Shown here: piece after piece, positions 8,308 through 18,180 of the stretch
How the letters are laid out: the number at the start of each line of letters is the position of its first letter
Position numbering within the stretch: the first letter of the stretch is position 1
Assembly (NCBI GenBank): GCA_963765585.1
Contig: CAVXXB010000008.1
Location: 124,001-188,000, forward strand
Length of the DNA: 64,000 nt
DNA from: CAVXXB01 sp963765585
Lineage (GTDB): Bacteria > Calditrichota > Calditrichia > JAJRVZ01
Reading direction: 5' to 3'
Notes under the pieces: generated by a model
Database searches by the model: none
Told to the model about the DNA's origin: nothing
What the model saw: the letters and a program-made list of their open reading frames with translations, nothing else
Translations under genes and position numbers: made by a program

Positions 8308-10092
8308 ATGTCTTCCAAAATTAAAATAATGCCACTTTCACTGGCCAACAAAATCGCTGCGGGGGAAGTCGTTGAACGACCGGCATCGGTGGTTAAAGAA
8401 TTAATAGAAAATGCAATTGATGCCGATGCCAAACGTATCATTATTGTATTGAAACAAAGTGGAAAGCAATTAATTCAGATTATCGATAATGGTCTCGGGA
8501 TGTCGGAAGAAGACATGGCACTGGCTTTTGAAAGGCACGCAACCAGCAAGATTGAAGTGGTCTCCGATCTTGAGAAAATTCAAACTCTTGGTTTCCGCGG
8601 TGAAGCCCTGCCAAGCATCGCATCTGTTTCTCAAATCGAAATTGCCGGCAAGGAAGCAAGTGCGGAAATCGGCACATTATTATTTCTCGAAGCGGGGAAG
8701 ATCGAACGAAAAAAGAAAAAGGCGTGCCCAGTTGGTACAAACATCAGCATAAAAAATTTGTTTTATAATACTCCCGGCCGAAGAAATTTCCTTAAGGCAG
8801 ACAGTACGGAATTGCAGCAAATAATACAGGTGCTAAAGAGGTTTTTCCTGGCGTATCCTGAGATTGATTTTGAAGTTATTCATGATGATAATCAATTATT
8901 TCATCTTAAATCGGGTACTATTGAGGACCGGATCAAAGATGTTTTTGGCACGGAGGTATTTGGTGCACTCATCCCGGTGAATGAAAGTTTGGGGGGCATA
9001 GAATTGGCCGGGTTTATATCGCGCCCGGATATCGCCAGACGGTCGCGGGGAAACCAGTATCTCTTCCTGAATGGCCGTCCTATCCAGGATAAATCATTGA
9101 ATCATGCGGTTTATCAGTCATATGGACACCTGATTGAGTCCGGAAGTTATCCGCCATTTTGCCTGTTTTTGGAGATGAATCCTAAATTGGTTGATATAAA
9201 TGTACACCCGGCTAAAATGGAAGTCCGGTTTGCCAATGACCGTAGTTTATATTTTTTCTTTTTATCATCCTTAAAAAAAGTCTTTAACGATGTCCAGATC
9301 ATACCCAAATTTGGCACCGAAAAGTCTGATGCATTTATCGCCAGGTTTAACCAGGATGCGGATGCGCAACCAACTGGTGATATTGCCCGGGAACTTACAG
9401 ATCGAAGTAAATTGATGTCACGAGTAGGCGGTCATCAACTTAGTCTGGCTTATTTCAGCAATGAGGATGCGGATCAAAAAAGGGATGCCTTACCCGATAC
9501 CGGTGTAAATCAAGATGATGTAAGTGTTCAGTTCTGGCAGATTCATAACCGTTATATTCTCTCAGAAATAAAAAGCGGTCTGGTTGTTATAGATCAGCAT
9601 ATTGCGCACGAGCGAGTCTTGTATGAACGCATACTCAAAACACTCAGGGAGGATACTCAGACGTCCGGGCAGCACCTTTTATTTCCACAGACAATCACCC
9701 TGCCTGTTGATGATTTTCTGATCTTCAAGGAAATTCTACATCTTCTGGAGAAAATCGGATTCCTGATTAAAGTATTTAGTGGTACTACAATCGTTATTGA
9801 GGCCTTACCAGCAGATGTGAAAATAGGCCGGGAAGGTCAGATTATTCTTGAGATAATAGATTATTATAAAGAAAATCCGGGAAAGGAATTTGATCCATTT
9901 GAAAGAATAGCTGCAGCGTTCTCCTGTAAAAACGCAATAAAATCTGGTGAGATTCTTAATCAAACACAAATGCATACTATGATTGATCAATTATTTGCCT
10001 GTGAGGAACCCTATTTTTGCCCCCATGGCAGGCCGGTTATCGTCACGATCGATCTTGAAGAGCTTGACCGGAAATTCAAAAGAATAAAATGA
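8308..10092 (+). CDS. mutL: DNA mismatch repair protein MutL (endonuclease type)
   Basis: 594 residues. GHKL ATPase domain: ELIENAIDAD, DNGLGM, TLGFRGEAL, then the transducer domain with FLNGRPI and VDINVHPAKMEVRF. The C-terminal domain carries DQHIAHERVLYE, matching the metal-binding endonuclease motif DQHA-x2-E-x4-E, plus CPHGRP. So this MutL should nick DNA itself, consistent with the absence of mutH here. ATG 8308 gives the standard short leader before MPLSLANKIAAGEVVERPASV; no strong ribosome site is seen. The stop overlaps miaA by four bases. Confidence 0.95.
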   Translation: MSSKIKIMPLSLANKIAAGEVVERPASVVKELIENAIDADAKRIIIVLKQSGKQLIQIIDNGLGMSEEDMALAFERHATSKIEVVSDLEKIQTLGFRGEALPSIASVSQIEIAGKEASAEIGTLLFLEAGKIERKKKKACPVGTNISIKNLFYNTPGRRNFLKADSTELQQIIQVLKRFFLAYPEIDFEVIHDDNQLFHLKSGTIEDRIKDVFGTEVFGALIPVNESLGGIELAGFISRPDIARRSRGNQYLFLNGRPIQDKSLNHAVYQSYGHLIESGSYPPFCLFLEMNPKLVDINVHPAKMEVRFANDRSLYFFFLSSLKKVFNDVQIIPKFGTEKSDAFIARFNQDADAQPTGDIARELTDRSKLMSRVGGHQLSLAYFSNEDADQKRDALPDTGVNQDDVSVQFWQIHNRYILSEIKSGLVVIDQHIAHERVLYERILKTLREDTQTSGQHLLFPQTITLPVDDFLIFKEILHLLEKIGFLIKVFSGTTIVIEALPADVKIGREGQIILEIIDYYKENPGKEFDPFERIAAAFSCKNAIKSGEILNQTQMHTMIDQLFACEEPYFCPHGRPVIVTIDLEELDRKFKRIK

Positions 10093-11018
10093 AGCCTGTT
10101 ATCCTCATAGTCGGGCCCACCGGCATTGGTAAAACATACCTTTCTACCAAAATAGCGGACCTCCTTGATGTTGAGATTGTGTCAGCTGATTCGAGACAAA
10201 TATATCGCACACTTGATATTGGTACGGCCAAACCGGGCCCTGAAATATTGGAAGCCATTCCTCACCATTTGATTAATTTTTTAAGACCCGATGAGTATTT
10301 TAGTGCGGGTATGTTCAGCCAGATTGGACGGCGAATCATCGACCAGATCCATGCGCGTGATAAGGTGACATTGGTGGTCGGTGGATCCGGCCTGTATATT
10401 CGTGCCCTGATTGATGGATTACATAATATTGATATTCGCGATGAGAAAATCCGGCAATCCCTACGAAAACGGATTATTACCGAAGGCACAGATAAATTGT
10501 ATCAGGAATTGGAACAGATTGATCCAAAACTTGCTGAAAAAATTGATGTAAATGATAAGCAGCGTATTCTCAGAGGTTTAGAAGTATTTCTGAATACCGG
10601 TAAAAAAATGTCGGAATTGCAAGAAGCAGAGACTAAAAGTGCCAATTTTGTTCCGCTAATGTTTGGTCTCAATGCAAGCAGAGCGTATTTATATAGCCGG
10701 ATTAACCAACGCGTGGAAGATATGCTGGACCAGGGATTCCTGGCAGAAGTGGCAAATTTGAAACTAAGTGGATTATCGAAAAAACTAAACTCTCTTAATA
10801 CGGTGGGATATAAGGAAGTTTTTGAGTATCTGGATGACAATATTTCATATGATGATATGATCGAGTTGATGAAACGCAACTCGAGAAGATACGCAAAACG
10901 CCAATTAACATGGTTTAGAAAAGATGAACGAATAAAGTGGCTTACTATTAGCGAAAATACTGATTTTACTGAGTTGGCTAATGAGATTGTGAAGGATTAT
11001 AAATCAATTCTGGATTGA
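10089..11018 (+). CDS. miaA: tRNA dimethylallyltransferase MiaA
   Basis: 309 residues. Adds the dimethylallyl group to A37 of tRNAs reading UNN codons. P-loop GPTGIGKT at residues 9-16, substrate segment SADSRQIYRTLDIGTAKP, VGGSGLYIRALIDG, and the C-terminal RRYAKRQLTWFR are all conserved. It starts by ATGA overlap with mutL, the common mutL-miaA arrangement. Confidence 0.95.
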   Translation: MKPVILIVGPTGIGKTYLSTKIADLLDVEIVSADSRQIYRTLDIGTAKPGPEILEAIPHHLINFLRPDEYFSAGMFSQIGRRIIDQIHARDKVTLVVGGSGLYIRALIDGLHNIDIRDEKIRQSLRKRIITEGTDKLYQELEQIDPKLAEKIDVNDKQRILRGLEVFLNTGKKMSELQEAETKSANFVPLMFGLNASRAYLYSRINQRVEDMLDQGFLAEVANLKLSGLSKKLNSLNTVGYKEVFEYLDDNISYDDMIELMKRNSRRYAKRQLTWFRKDERIKWLTISENTDFTELANEIVKDYKSILD

Positions 11019-11410
11019 AAATTGATGCTTGACAAATCTTACCCCTATATTAATCTTGGGGAAGATTCTTGAAAAATAAGCTACCGGAGTTTATTTTTTG
11101 ACAGGATTTACGAGATAGAATATATTATTGATATTTCTCTCTACGGGATCCGGTCGTAGAGTCAAAATATAGGTATTGCAAAATTTGTAATTGTGAGAAG
11201 CATTGTCGTATGACCTTACCCCAAGATTAATCTTGGGGTAAGAAAATATAAATAAATAATGATAAGTTAAAATCAGACAATATTCTTTATTACTGATTCT
11301 TGAATATTCAATATTCAGTATATCAAAATTCGGTTAGATCGATTCCGTAACTATTGGATTTTTTCGGGTAATGACGTATGAATTAAATATATACTCATGA
11401 ATTTAAAAAT
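11019..11410. repeat. Intergenic region with two copies of palindrome family 1
   Basis: No gene is seen in these 390 bases. A perfect 26-bp palindrome occupies 11216-11241 (core CCAAGATTAATCTTGG, flanked by TTACC/GGTAA), and a half-degraded copy lies at 11041-11061 (ACCCC then AATCTTGGGG). More copies lie on the other side of the GH13 gene (13262-13606) and at 50503. Confidence 0.85.
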
Positions 11411-13242
11411 ATGAAATTATAGAACACTTTCTTTTTCGATATTATTCATTTCACCCATTCAATAGCGGCACGATCACCCGCATCGATCCTCCAAACTGGT
11501 GGGTAGGCATGAAGTATGATACGGTTCAATTGATGCTTTATGGGAGCGATCTTGAAGAAATTACAATAGTATCAGACTCACCTGGAATAAATGTCCTCAA
11601 GACACATCATCCCCAAAATAATCAATATGCTTTTGTAGATATATTTATCACGGATAGTGCCTCGATAGGGAAGCATGCACTAAAAATTAATTCTGAAAAT
11701 TTTCCTGTGGATACCGTCTTCTTTGAGTTGAGGCAAAGAAACATGTCTGCCGGACGTTATCAGGGTTTTAATTGTAAAGATATTATTTATCTTATCACCC
11801 CTGACCGGTTTGTAAATGGAAATCCTGCTAATGATGAAATTGAAGAGATGCGCCCCAGCGGTTCACCTGAATCAATCCTGGGACGTCATGGTGGAGATAT
11901 TGCAGGAATAATGGGGAAATTGGACTATCTGAAAAATCTTGGAATCACGGCCATATGGATCAATCCCTTGATCGAGAATAATATGCCCATTTCATATCAT
12001 GGATATGCTGCAACTGATTTTTACCGGATTGATCCCCGGTTTGGGACCAATAGTGATTACTTTGAGTTAGTTGAAGAAGCGCATAAACGAGATCTTAAGA
12101 TAATCATGGATCATGTTTCTAATCATATTGGAATATACCATCCATGGATGAGTTCGCTACCGGACCCATCGTGGATAAACGGTTCTGTGGCTGATCATGA
12201 ACAGAACAGACATCAGAAGATGACACTTTTTGATTCTAATGCGGATACACTGGAAATAAAAAATTTGCAGAACGCATGGTTTGTGGATTCCATGCCTGAT
12301 CTGAATCAGAAAAACGAATTTGTTGCAAACTATTTAATTCAGAATACAATATGGTGGATTGAATCCAGCGGGATCGATGGTATCCGCGAGGACACATATC
12401 CCTATGCTGATCTGGAGTTTTTGGCAAGGTGGACTAAAAAAATCATAGACGAATATCCGGAATTTAATGTTGTCGGTGAGGTTTGGATTCAGGATCCTGT
12501 ATTTCTGGCACCATTCCAGGAAAATAGTTCCATTTCTGAACCATTTAATACAAATCTGCCTAGTGTAACCGATTTCGGTTTGTTTGAGGCTTTTGGCCGG
12601 GTCTTTAACCGGGATCATAATATTTATGAGTTTTATAATTTTATTGCCAAGGATTTTCTCTATTCTAATCCCAATAATCTTGTAACTTTTATTGATAATC
12701 ATGATGTGATGCGGCTGATTGATCTGGTTGATGGTGATGAGCAAAGATATATCATGGCACTAAAAATGTTATTCACGCTCAGAGGCATTCCTCAGATTTA
12801 TTATGGCACTGAAATTGGTTTGGAAGGTGGACCTGATCATGGAGAAATTCGCCGCAATTTTCCGGGCGGATTCAATGGTGATTCCCGTAATGGATTTTCG
12901 GTTGAGGGTCGGACAGAACGGGAAATTTTACTGTATGAAACACTGCGGCAACTAATCTCCTTGAGAAGCGAATATCCTGCATTGAGCTGCGGACGGACAA
13001 TTCATTTTAAACCTGAAAATAATATGTATGTATATTTTCGAGAATATGAAGAAAGTAAGATGTTGATGATTGTTAACAATACTTCAAGTGATCAAGAATA
13101 TGGTCTGGCCAGATACTATGCTTATCTTGAGGATTGGATTGCTATCAGAAATGTGGAGACTGGGCAGGAGAGTAAAATAGCCCCTGATTTGGAGATAGTT
13201 GTACCGGCGAATGATGTGAGTATATTCGAGTTGATAAAATAG
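11411..13242 (+). CDS. GH13 alpha-amylase family, SusA/neopullulanase-like; 5' end disturbed
   Basis: Hydrolase for alpha-glucans or cyclodextrins. The uninterrupted frame with an ATG starts at 11509 (577 aa). The family N-terminal signature I-D-P-P-N-W-W-V-G-M continues upstream of that ATG to about 11464, so 11509 is not the true start. An ATG at 11411 plus two skipped bases (near 11421 and 11463) would give a signal peptide joined to this signature. Catalytic parts: IWINPLIENN, HGYAATDF, IMDHVSNH, nucleophile Asp in DGIREDTYPY, general acid in VVGEVW, FIDNHDVMR. REDTYPY and GEVW are typical of SusA-type enzymes. Flanked on both sides by palindromic repeats; likely periplasmic. The 5' reconstruction is uncertain. 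Confidence 0.8.
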
Positions 13243-13261
13243 TTTTTTATCAAACACATTA

Positions 13262-13612
13262 TCGTTCCATAATCCCAAGATTCATCTTGGGGTAAAGAAA
13301 ACGGAAACCAAAAAAACCTGATCTTGTCTGGATACTCAGAACTAGAAAATTTTTCGCTCACTTTCCGCCCCAGGATTAATCCTAGGGTAAAATATCATAG
13401 CACTCAGTTAAAATGGTTTTCGTCGAAGAATTCTTTAACGCCTCTCTATTATCCCAAGATTATTCTTGGGGTAAAAATAAAACAGAATCCGAAAAACCTG
13501 ATCTTGTCTGGATACACAGAACTCAGAACAGAAATTAAATATTAAAACTATATCTTTGCCTCGACACTTTCTCGCTCTCTAGCCCCAGGATTAATCCTGG
13601 GGTAAAATAAAT
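13262..13612. repeat. Cluster of four palindromes in a 180-bp imperfect tandem duplication
   Basis: Family 1 palindromes (core CCCAAGATT..AATCTTGGGG or CCCCAGGATTAATCCTGGGG, each followed by TAAA) occur at about 13271-13293, 13367-13390, 13450-13474 and 13582-13606. The segment AACCTGATCTTGTCTGGATA occurs at 13315 and again exactly 180 bases later at 13495, so the block is a diverged tandem duplication. It lies between the convergent GH13 and MFS genes; 13243-13710 holds no gene. Confidence 0.85.
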
Positions 13613-13710
13613 TTATTTCAAATTCTCAATCTTTGTAATATTATTTTCTCGAAACGGGCTCAGACCATTCCCTACGTTATATCCCGTTATCCTGTTAAAA
13701 ATTATATTAT

Positions 13711-15357
13711 TTAATTCTCTCTGTTCTTCATGCCAAATGTCGGATCCAGTTTGATAAACTTTAAAACTGCAAATGAAGGTATCGTCGCAATGACGACCCA
13801 TATAAAGAAATTCTGGTAACCCAGAAATTCCTGTATATAACCGCTGATCATCCCCGGAATCATCATGCCAAACGCCATAAATGCGGTGGTAAGGGCATAG
13901 TGAGATGTCTTATATTTACCTTCTGAAAGATATATCATATATAACAGATATCCGGTAAAGCCAAATCCATAACCAAATTGTTCAATTGCCACGCAGATGG
14001 TAACGATAAAAAGATTGTCGGGCAGGGTATAGGATAGAAAAACATATACCAGATCCGGCAAATTTATACCAACCGCCATCCACCAGATCCACTTTTTAAG
14101 GCCATATTTTGCGGCAAGAAATCCGCCAATTAATCCGCCAAGCAGAAGGGCAACAATGCCAATTGTACCATAAACAAAGCCTACCTGAGCGGTAGTGAGT
14201 GCAAGCCCGCCTACTTCCTGTGAATCGAGCAGAAACGGAGAGGCCAGTTTTACCAGTTGAGATTCGGCCAGGCGATATAAAAGCAAAAATAATATACCCG
14301 GAATGATTCCCTCTTTTTGAAAAAAAGTGATAAATACATCTTTGTATGAACTGAAAATATCACCGGTTTTGCCCGGAGCAGTGTCCTCCGGATGCGGAAG
14401 GACGAATTTGTGGTAAATACCAAATCCCAATAGCATGAATCCGAGAACAGCAAATGAGACGGCCCAGCTAAACGGGATGTCACCGGCCTTTGCTTCAAAT
14501 TCAGATTCAGCAGTTTCCTTTAACCTGTGATCCGCCTTGACCTGGGTCCGTATAGGTTTATCCCAGTTATCTGCATTGAATTCGAAACGAGAAGGGCCAT
14601 CAAGGGCGATATCCTTACTCCCACCTTTACGGCCAAAATTAACTACTACTGTTTGGTCGGGAGAAGGTGGTGCCGAAAGTGCAAAATAGAGGGCAATTGA
14701 ATCCCGCTTGGTATCCAGGGGGATCTCGACCTCGGTCGGAAATATAAGAATTCTTGGATCGCCTTCTTCCTCGGTGATTTGTATGCTATCTGCAGTAATC
14801 GGTTTATAAATGGATGAGTGGGGCACGGCTTTTACGTCTATTTTTACCGGTTCAAGTCCGGTGTTTGCTTCAATAAAGCCTGCCAGCATCACGAGCAATC
14901 CCATTGCCGTGATGGTCGCAAATCGGTAAAATGTACTTCTGATACCCACAAACCAGGCTTGTTTGTGTTCATCCAGACCCATCATATAGAATCCATCTGC
15001 CGCAATATCATGGGTTGCCGAGGCAAAAGCGACCAGCCATAAAATGGACATGGTTACAGGAAAATAGATGGGCAGACCAACTGTAGCCGCAACGGCAAAA
15101 AATGTGGCTGATAGCAGTATCTGCATCCAGATGATCCATTTACGCTTTGTAGAAATTACATCAACAAATGGACTCCAGATTGGCTTTAAGAGCCAGGGAA
15201 GATAGAGTATACTGGTCCAGAAAGCAATCGCGGAATTTGATACACCCATGGTCTTGTACATAACCACAGAGACAATCATTGCTATGTTATAGGGAATACC
15301 CTCTGCATAATAGAGTGATGGAACCCACCACCATCCGGATCGTTCGCTCTTCTTCAT
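13711..15357 (-). CDS. AmpG/PAT-like MFS transporter with an inserted extracytoplasmic beta domain
   Basis: 548 residues. MFS fold with PAT/AmpG features: GIPYNIAM near the start, LPWLLKPIWSPFVD, AFASATHDIAADGFYM, GIRSTFYR. After about five helices an insert of about 130 residues (roughly 165-300) appears, rich in beta-prone sequence with an F-N-A-D-N-W-D-x-P motif as in Calx-beta-like adhesin repeats. Six or more helices follow. AmpG carriers import GlcNAc-anhydroMurNAc muropeptides. The neighbouring NamZ, sugar kinase and SpoIID genes on the same strand support muropeptide or amino-sugar uptake, but the substrate is inferred. ATG 15357 follows GAGG at good spacing; an in-frame GTG lies six bases upstream. 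Confidence 0.75.
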   Translation of the reverse strand: MKKSERSGWWWVPSLYYAEGIPYNIAMIVSVVMYKTMGVSNSAIAFWTSILYLPWLLKPIWSPFVDVISTKRKWIIWMQILLSATFFAVAATVGLPIYFPVTMSILWLVAFASATHDIAADGFYMMGLDEHKQAWFVGIRSTFYRFATITAMGLLVMLAGFIEANTGLEPVKIDVKAVPHSSIYKPITADSIQITEEEGDPRILIFPTEVEIPLDTKRDSIALYFALSAPPSPDQTVVVNFGRKGGSKDIALDGPSRFEFNADNWDKPIRTQVKADHRLKETAESEFEAKAGDIPFSWAVSFAVLGFMLLGFGIYHKFVLPHPEDTAPGKTGDIFSSYKDVFITFFQKEGIIPGILFLLLYRLAESQLVKLASPFLLDSQEVGGLALTTAQVGFVYGTIGIVALLLGGLIGGFLAAKYGLKKWIWWMAVGINLPDLVYVFLSYTLPDNLFIVTICVAIEQFGYGFGFTGYLLYMIYLSEGKYKTSHYALTTAFMAFGMMIPGMISGYIQEFLGYQNFFIWVVIATIPSFAVLKFIKLDPTFGMKNREN

Positions 15358-15394
15358 TTTCACCTCTATTTTAGAATATGGTAGAAAAATAGTC

Positions 15395-15500
15395 CCTGAG
15401 TCTCTTAGGCCCTAAACATTAAATTTATCATACAACATCCAGGCATCCAGCATCCAAGTAACCAGTATCTTGCATCTTGCATCCTGTATCTTGCATCCTG
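15395..15500. repeat. Word-type intergenic repeat, 'ATCCAGCATC/TTGCATCCTG' family
   Basis: Runs of related 8-10-base words (CATCCAGGCATCCAGCATCC, TATCTTGCATCTTGCATCC) with a GTCCCTGAGTCTCTTAGG element just upstream. The same words recur at 23550, 51523, 51780 and 52905. Confidence 0.8.
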
Positions 15501-16832
15501 CTAATATATTTTCTTCAACCGGCTGCCCGGATAATAATGAGCAACGATTTGTTGGGATGAATATTCCTTTAATGCCATGCCCAGGGCACCAATCTGGCAG
15601 AGCCCGACCCCATGTCCCCAGCCGGCGCCTCTTATACTTATCCCGGATATCTTGTTCACCGCATCTCTGGTTAATTCAAAATATATGCATGAGCTATACA
15701 AAAAGCCCTTGTGTAAAGCCTGTCTAATGGCAACATCACGATCCAGAATAATTTGTGCTATCTGACCATCAGCAGATTGATACGATATCTGAAGTTTTTT
15801 AATTCTACCTGATCCACCACGTGATAACACGCTTATATCTGAGATATATAAGGCGTCGATGCCAATTCTATCATTCAGAAGATTTCGGAATTCATCCTGG
15901 CTATAATTCACCTGCCAGCGATAATATTTTCCGCCTTCATCTACATTTCCAAGATATTCCGGCAATGATTCTTCAGAAATGGTTTGTGGACTGCAAAATG
16001 CCGGTGGTTGCGAATTGATCCAATTCTTTGCAGATTGTTCGTCACGAATGGGATTTATGGGCTGAATTATATCTTCCTCCGCAATATCGGGTAAATTTTG
16101 CAGGTAAGGTAATTCATCACCACCCCAGACTGTGGAAAAAGACTCCATAATGCCGCCGCAACTTTTTGAATAACGTGCATCACAAATATTATCCTGGTAC
16201 ATAACGACCTGGCCTTTGCTTGCCAGGGCCGAGTCAATGGCATGTTGTGTCAGGTTACCTGATCCCTGATACCGTTGACAACAATCATCATTGCATACAT
16301 CCATTCCCAAATCAATGTGCTTCTGCTCCACATTAGCCAGCATCCATGACCTGGCTACAATTGTCTGTGCTTCCAATAGGGCATGGGGACATTTTGCACC
16401 CATTTCAGAGGTTGCGACACACATCAGATATTCTTCCAGCGAAAGTTCATTTATGAGAATCAAGGAACCATCTATCATTGTAATTTCAACTCTCCCTGGT
16501 AACCAGACATCTATTAGTTTTTGCCAGTGAAAACCACGACCTGCGATGACATTTTTTATTTTAAATCCTGATTTTGGTTTTATTGGATAATTTTCACCCG
16601 GTTTTAAGAGCCAGGTGTTGGCAGTGAGTACCGAATTTAACAGGATGGCGCCATTTGAAACATTGAAATCAAGTATATCGGTATGGGAAATCTGTTCTCC
16701 ATGTTCAGAACTGGCCACAAAGGGCATGTTCCTGGGAATCTCAATATTAACTTTATCAAAACTATCCTCAGGAAGTATAATACCAACCCTGATCAGGGGT
16801 TCCGTTTTGGGAATCGTATTTTTTTCAAGCAT
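15501..16832 (-). CDS. SpoIID/LytB-like protein (amidase enhancer / lytic transglycosylase family)
   Basis: 443 residues. The SpoIID domain is seen in the middle and end: LSLEEYLMCVATSEMGAKCPHALLEAQTIVARSW (with the Glu corresponding to the SpoIID catalytic residue), YSKSCGGIMESFSTVWGG, and the C-terminal GAGWGHGVGLCQIGALGMA. SpoIID cleaves denuded glycan strands; LytB enhances an amidase. Unusually, no signal peptide is visible at the N-terminus (MLEKNTIPKTEPLIRVGI), although family members act outside the membrane. It starts four bases after the upstream kinase stop, so the two are co-transcribed. Extra Cys residues (CNDDCCQRY) are also unusual. Confidence 0.8.
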   Translation of the reverse strand: MLEKNTIPKTEPLIRVGIILPEDSFDKVNIEIPRNMPFVASSEHGEQISHTDILDFNVSNGAILLNSVLTANTWLLKPGENYPIKPKSGFKIKNVIAGRGFHWQKLIDVWLPGRVEITMIDGSLILINELSLEEYLMCVATSEMGAKCPHALLEAQTIVARSWMLANVEQKHIDLGMDVCNDDCCQRYQGSGNLTQHAIDSALASKGQVVMYQDNICDARYSKSCGGIMESFSTVWGGDELPYLQNLPDIAEEDIIQPINPIRDEQSAKNWINSQPPAFCSPQTISEESLPEYLGNVDEGGKYYRWQVNYSQDEFRNLLNDRIGIDALYISDISVLSRGGSGRIKKLQISYQSADGQIAQIILDRDVAIRQALHKGFLYSSCIYFELTRDAVNKISGISIRGAGWGHGVGLCQIGALGMALKEYSSQQIVAHYYPGSRLKKIY

Positions 16833-16836
16833 AGGA

Positions 16837-18045
16837 TTATTTCAATTTAGACTGATAGACCAAAAATGCATCAATACCTGCACCTAGTGCAGGTGCTTCG
16901 CGTAGGGGAGAGAGAACAAAGCGTTCTGTCTTTAGCTCGTTACCGTGCAGGTAATGTTCTTTGGCTTCCTCGGGGAGTGAATGAGATTTTTCGATTAACC
17001 GGGATAAGGATTTAATCAATGGCTTTGTAAGGACCTGACTACCGGTCCTTGAACCAAGAAGATCTCCCAGTCGTTGTCCAACCGAGATATGATCAAAAAC
17101 CTGGTTTAAGTATGGATGTTGGTTATCTAATTTTTCCCGGTTTGGATTTACAAACTCGAACAGATTTTTGGAGCCGCAATATAATGTTTCTATTCTCTCG
17201 TAGAAGAGGAGTGCCAGATATTTTGCACAATCAGAAAACGTATCAATGGCTGCCGTATCACCCTCCAGGGCTTTATTGGCAATAATAGTGGGATAGATAT
17301 TATTTTCATTTAGGGTCTGTATTTCGATCCCGGATTTTAGGGAATATATATGCTGTATTCCGGATGCGGATGCATATCTCTCCAGAGAGAGACCCTGATC
17401 ATTTTTCATCTCCCAGGATTTCGCCAACCAGGATTTTGTCAGATCAAATGGTACCAGTTCATTATCTAATAACAGGGCATCGGCAGCACCGGTACCACCA
17501 CCTAAATAATATGCATTATTAATCTTTCGAAATGAGCCCTCGCGGGCATATTTCTCTCCAATACCACAATAATCTGCATCACTTCCAATATGTGCCACCG
17601 GTGCGACTAATTCAATCCCGGCTTTGAGTAATTTGTTTTCCAATTCTGTGGCGTAAAGAATAATACGAGGACCATTGGCAACTGCCGCAATGCCACGTTT
17701 ATCATCTGTCTTCAATCCGGGCATTCCCAACCCAATCAGAACAGGTTTATCTCCGGTTGCCTTTGATAAAGAAATGACCACCCGCGCACAGGCTTCTACA
17801 TAGGCTTCGCCCTGCAATTTTTCAGCAGATGTCGGAGCAGATGTTTTGGATTGATACTCCGGTAGTTGTATGTCCAGAGGAACGGGTACAAAATCGGGTT
17901 GATGTGTATCCAGGGTGGAATAACTGAGTTCCGCATGATCATCGGTTAATGTAAAGGTTTCATCCTCAGGATTAAAATATACAACCCATGCGCTTACTTT
18001 GGATGCACCGCCGTCAATTCCAATCAATGTGAAGTCTTGTGACAT
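16837..18045 (-). CDS. ASKHA-superfamily sugar kinase (BadF/ROK type), candidate amino-sugar/MurNAc kinase
   Basis: 402 residues with the ASKHA phosphate-binding pattern: GIDGGASKVSAWVV at the N-terminus (phosphate 1), LIGLGMPGL, AHIGSDADYCGIGE, YLGGGTGAADALLL (phosphate 2), and APALGAGIDAF near the C-terminus. The ROK zinc-binding CxCGxxGC motif is absent, which favours a BadF/MurK-like assignment. MurK-type BadF kinases phosphorylate MurNAc and GlcNAc; the adjacent NamZ, SpoIID and AmpG-like genes make that role plausible, but the substrate is inferred from context only. Four-base spacing to the SpoIID gene. Confidence 0.65.
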   Translation of the reverse strand: MSQDFTLIGIDGGASKVSAWVVYFNPEDETFTLTDDHAELSYSTLDTHQPDFVPVPLDIQLPEYQSKTSAPTSAEKLQGEAYVEACARVVISLSKATGDKPVLIGLGMPGLKTDDKRGIAAVANGPRIILYATELENKLLKAGIELVAPVAHIGSDADYCGIGEKYAREGSFRKINNAYYLGGGTGAADALLLDNELVPFDLTKSWLAKSWEMKNDQGLSLERYASASGIQHIYSLKSGIEIQTLNENNIYPTIIANKALEGDTAAIDTFSDCAKYLALLFYERIETLYCGSKNLFEFVNPNREKLDNQHPYLNQVFDHISVGQRLGDLLGSRTGSQVLTKPLIKSLSRLIEKSHSLPEEAKEHYLHGNELKTERFVLSPLREAPALGAGIDAFLVYQSKLK

Positions 18046-18086
18046 TTGGTATCCCCGATATGAACAATTTAAATTTTATATGAATG

Positions 18087-18176
18087 GGTAGAGACACATT
18101 GCAATGTGTCTCTACCTATTGCCATTATTTTAATCCATTACCGATGCATTGCGATGCGCCTCTACCATTGCAATGT
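18087..18176. repeat. Palindrome family 2 (GTAGAGnC-GCATTGC type), 2-3 copies
   Basis: A perfect 30-bp palindrome at 18087-18116 (arms GGTAGAGACACATTG / CAATGTGTCTCTACC), followed by two degenerate copies up to 18176 (GCATTGCGATGCGCCTCTACC and CATTGCAATGTGTCTTTACC). Related copies occur at 24833 and 37123. Confidence 0.9.
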
Positions 18177-18180
18177 GTCT

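Noticed and set aside
11041..13606. Family 1 palindromes as ordinary terminators
   Set aside because: They lack a T run after the stem on either strand in most copies and occur as multiple tandem copies.
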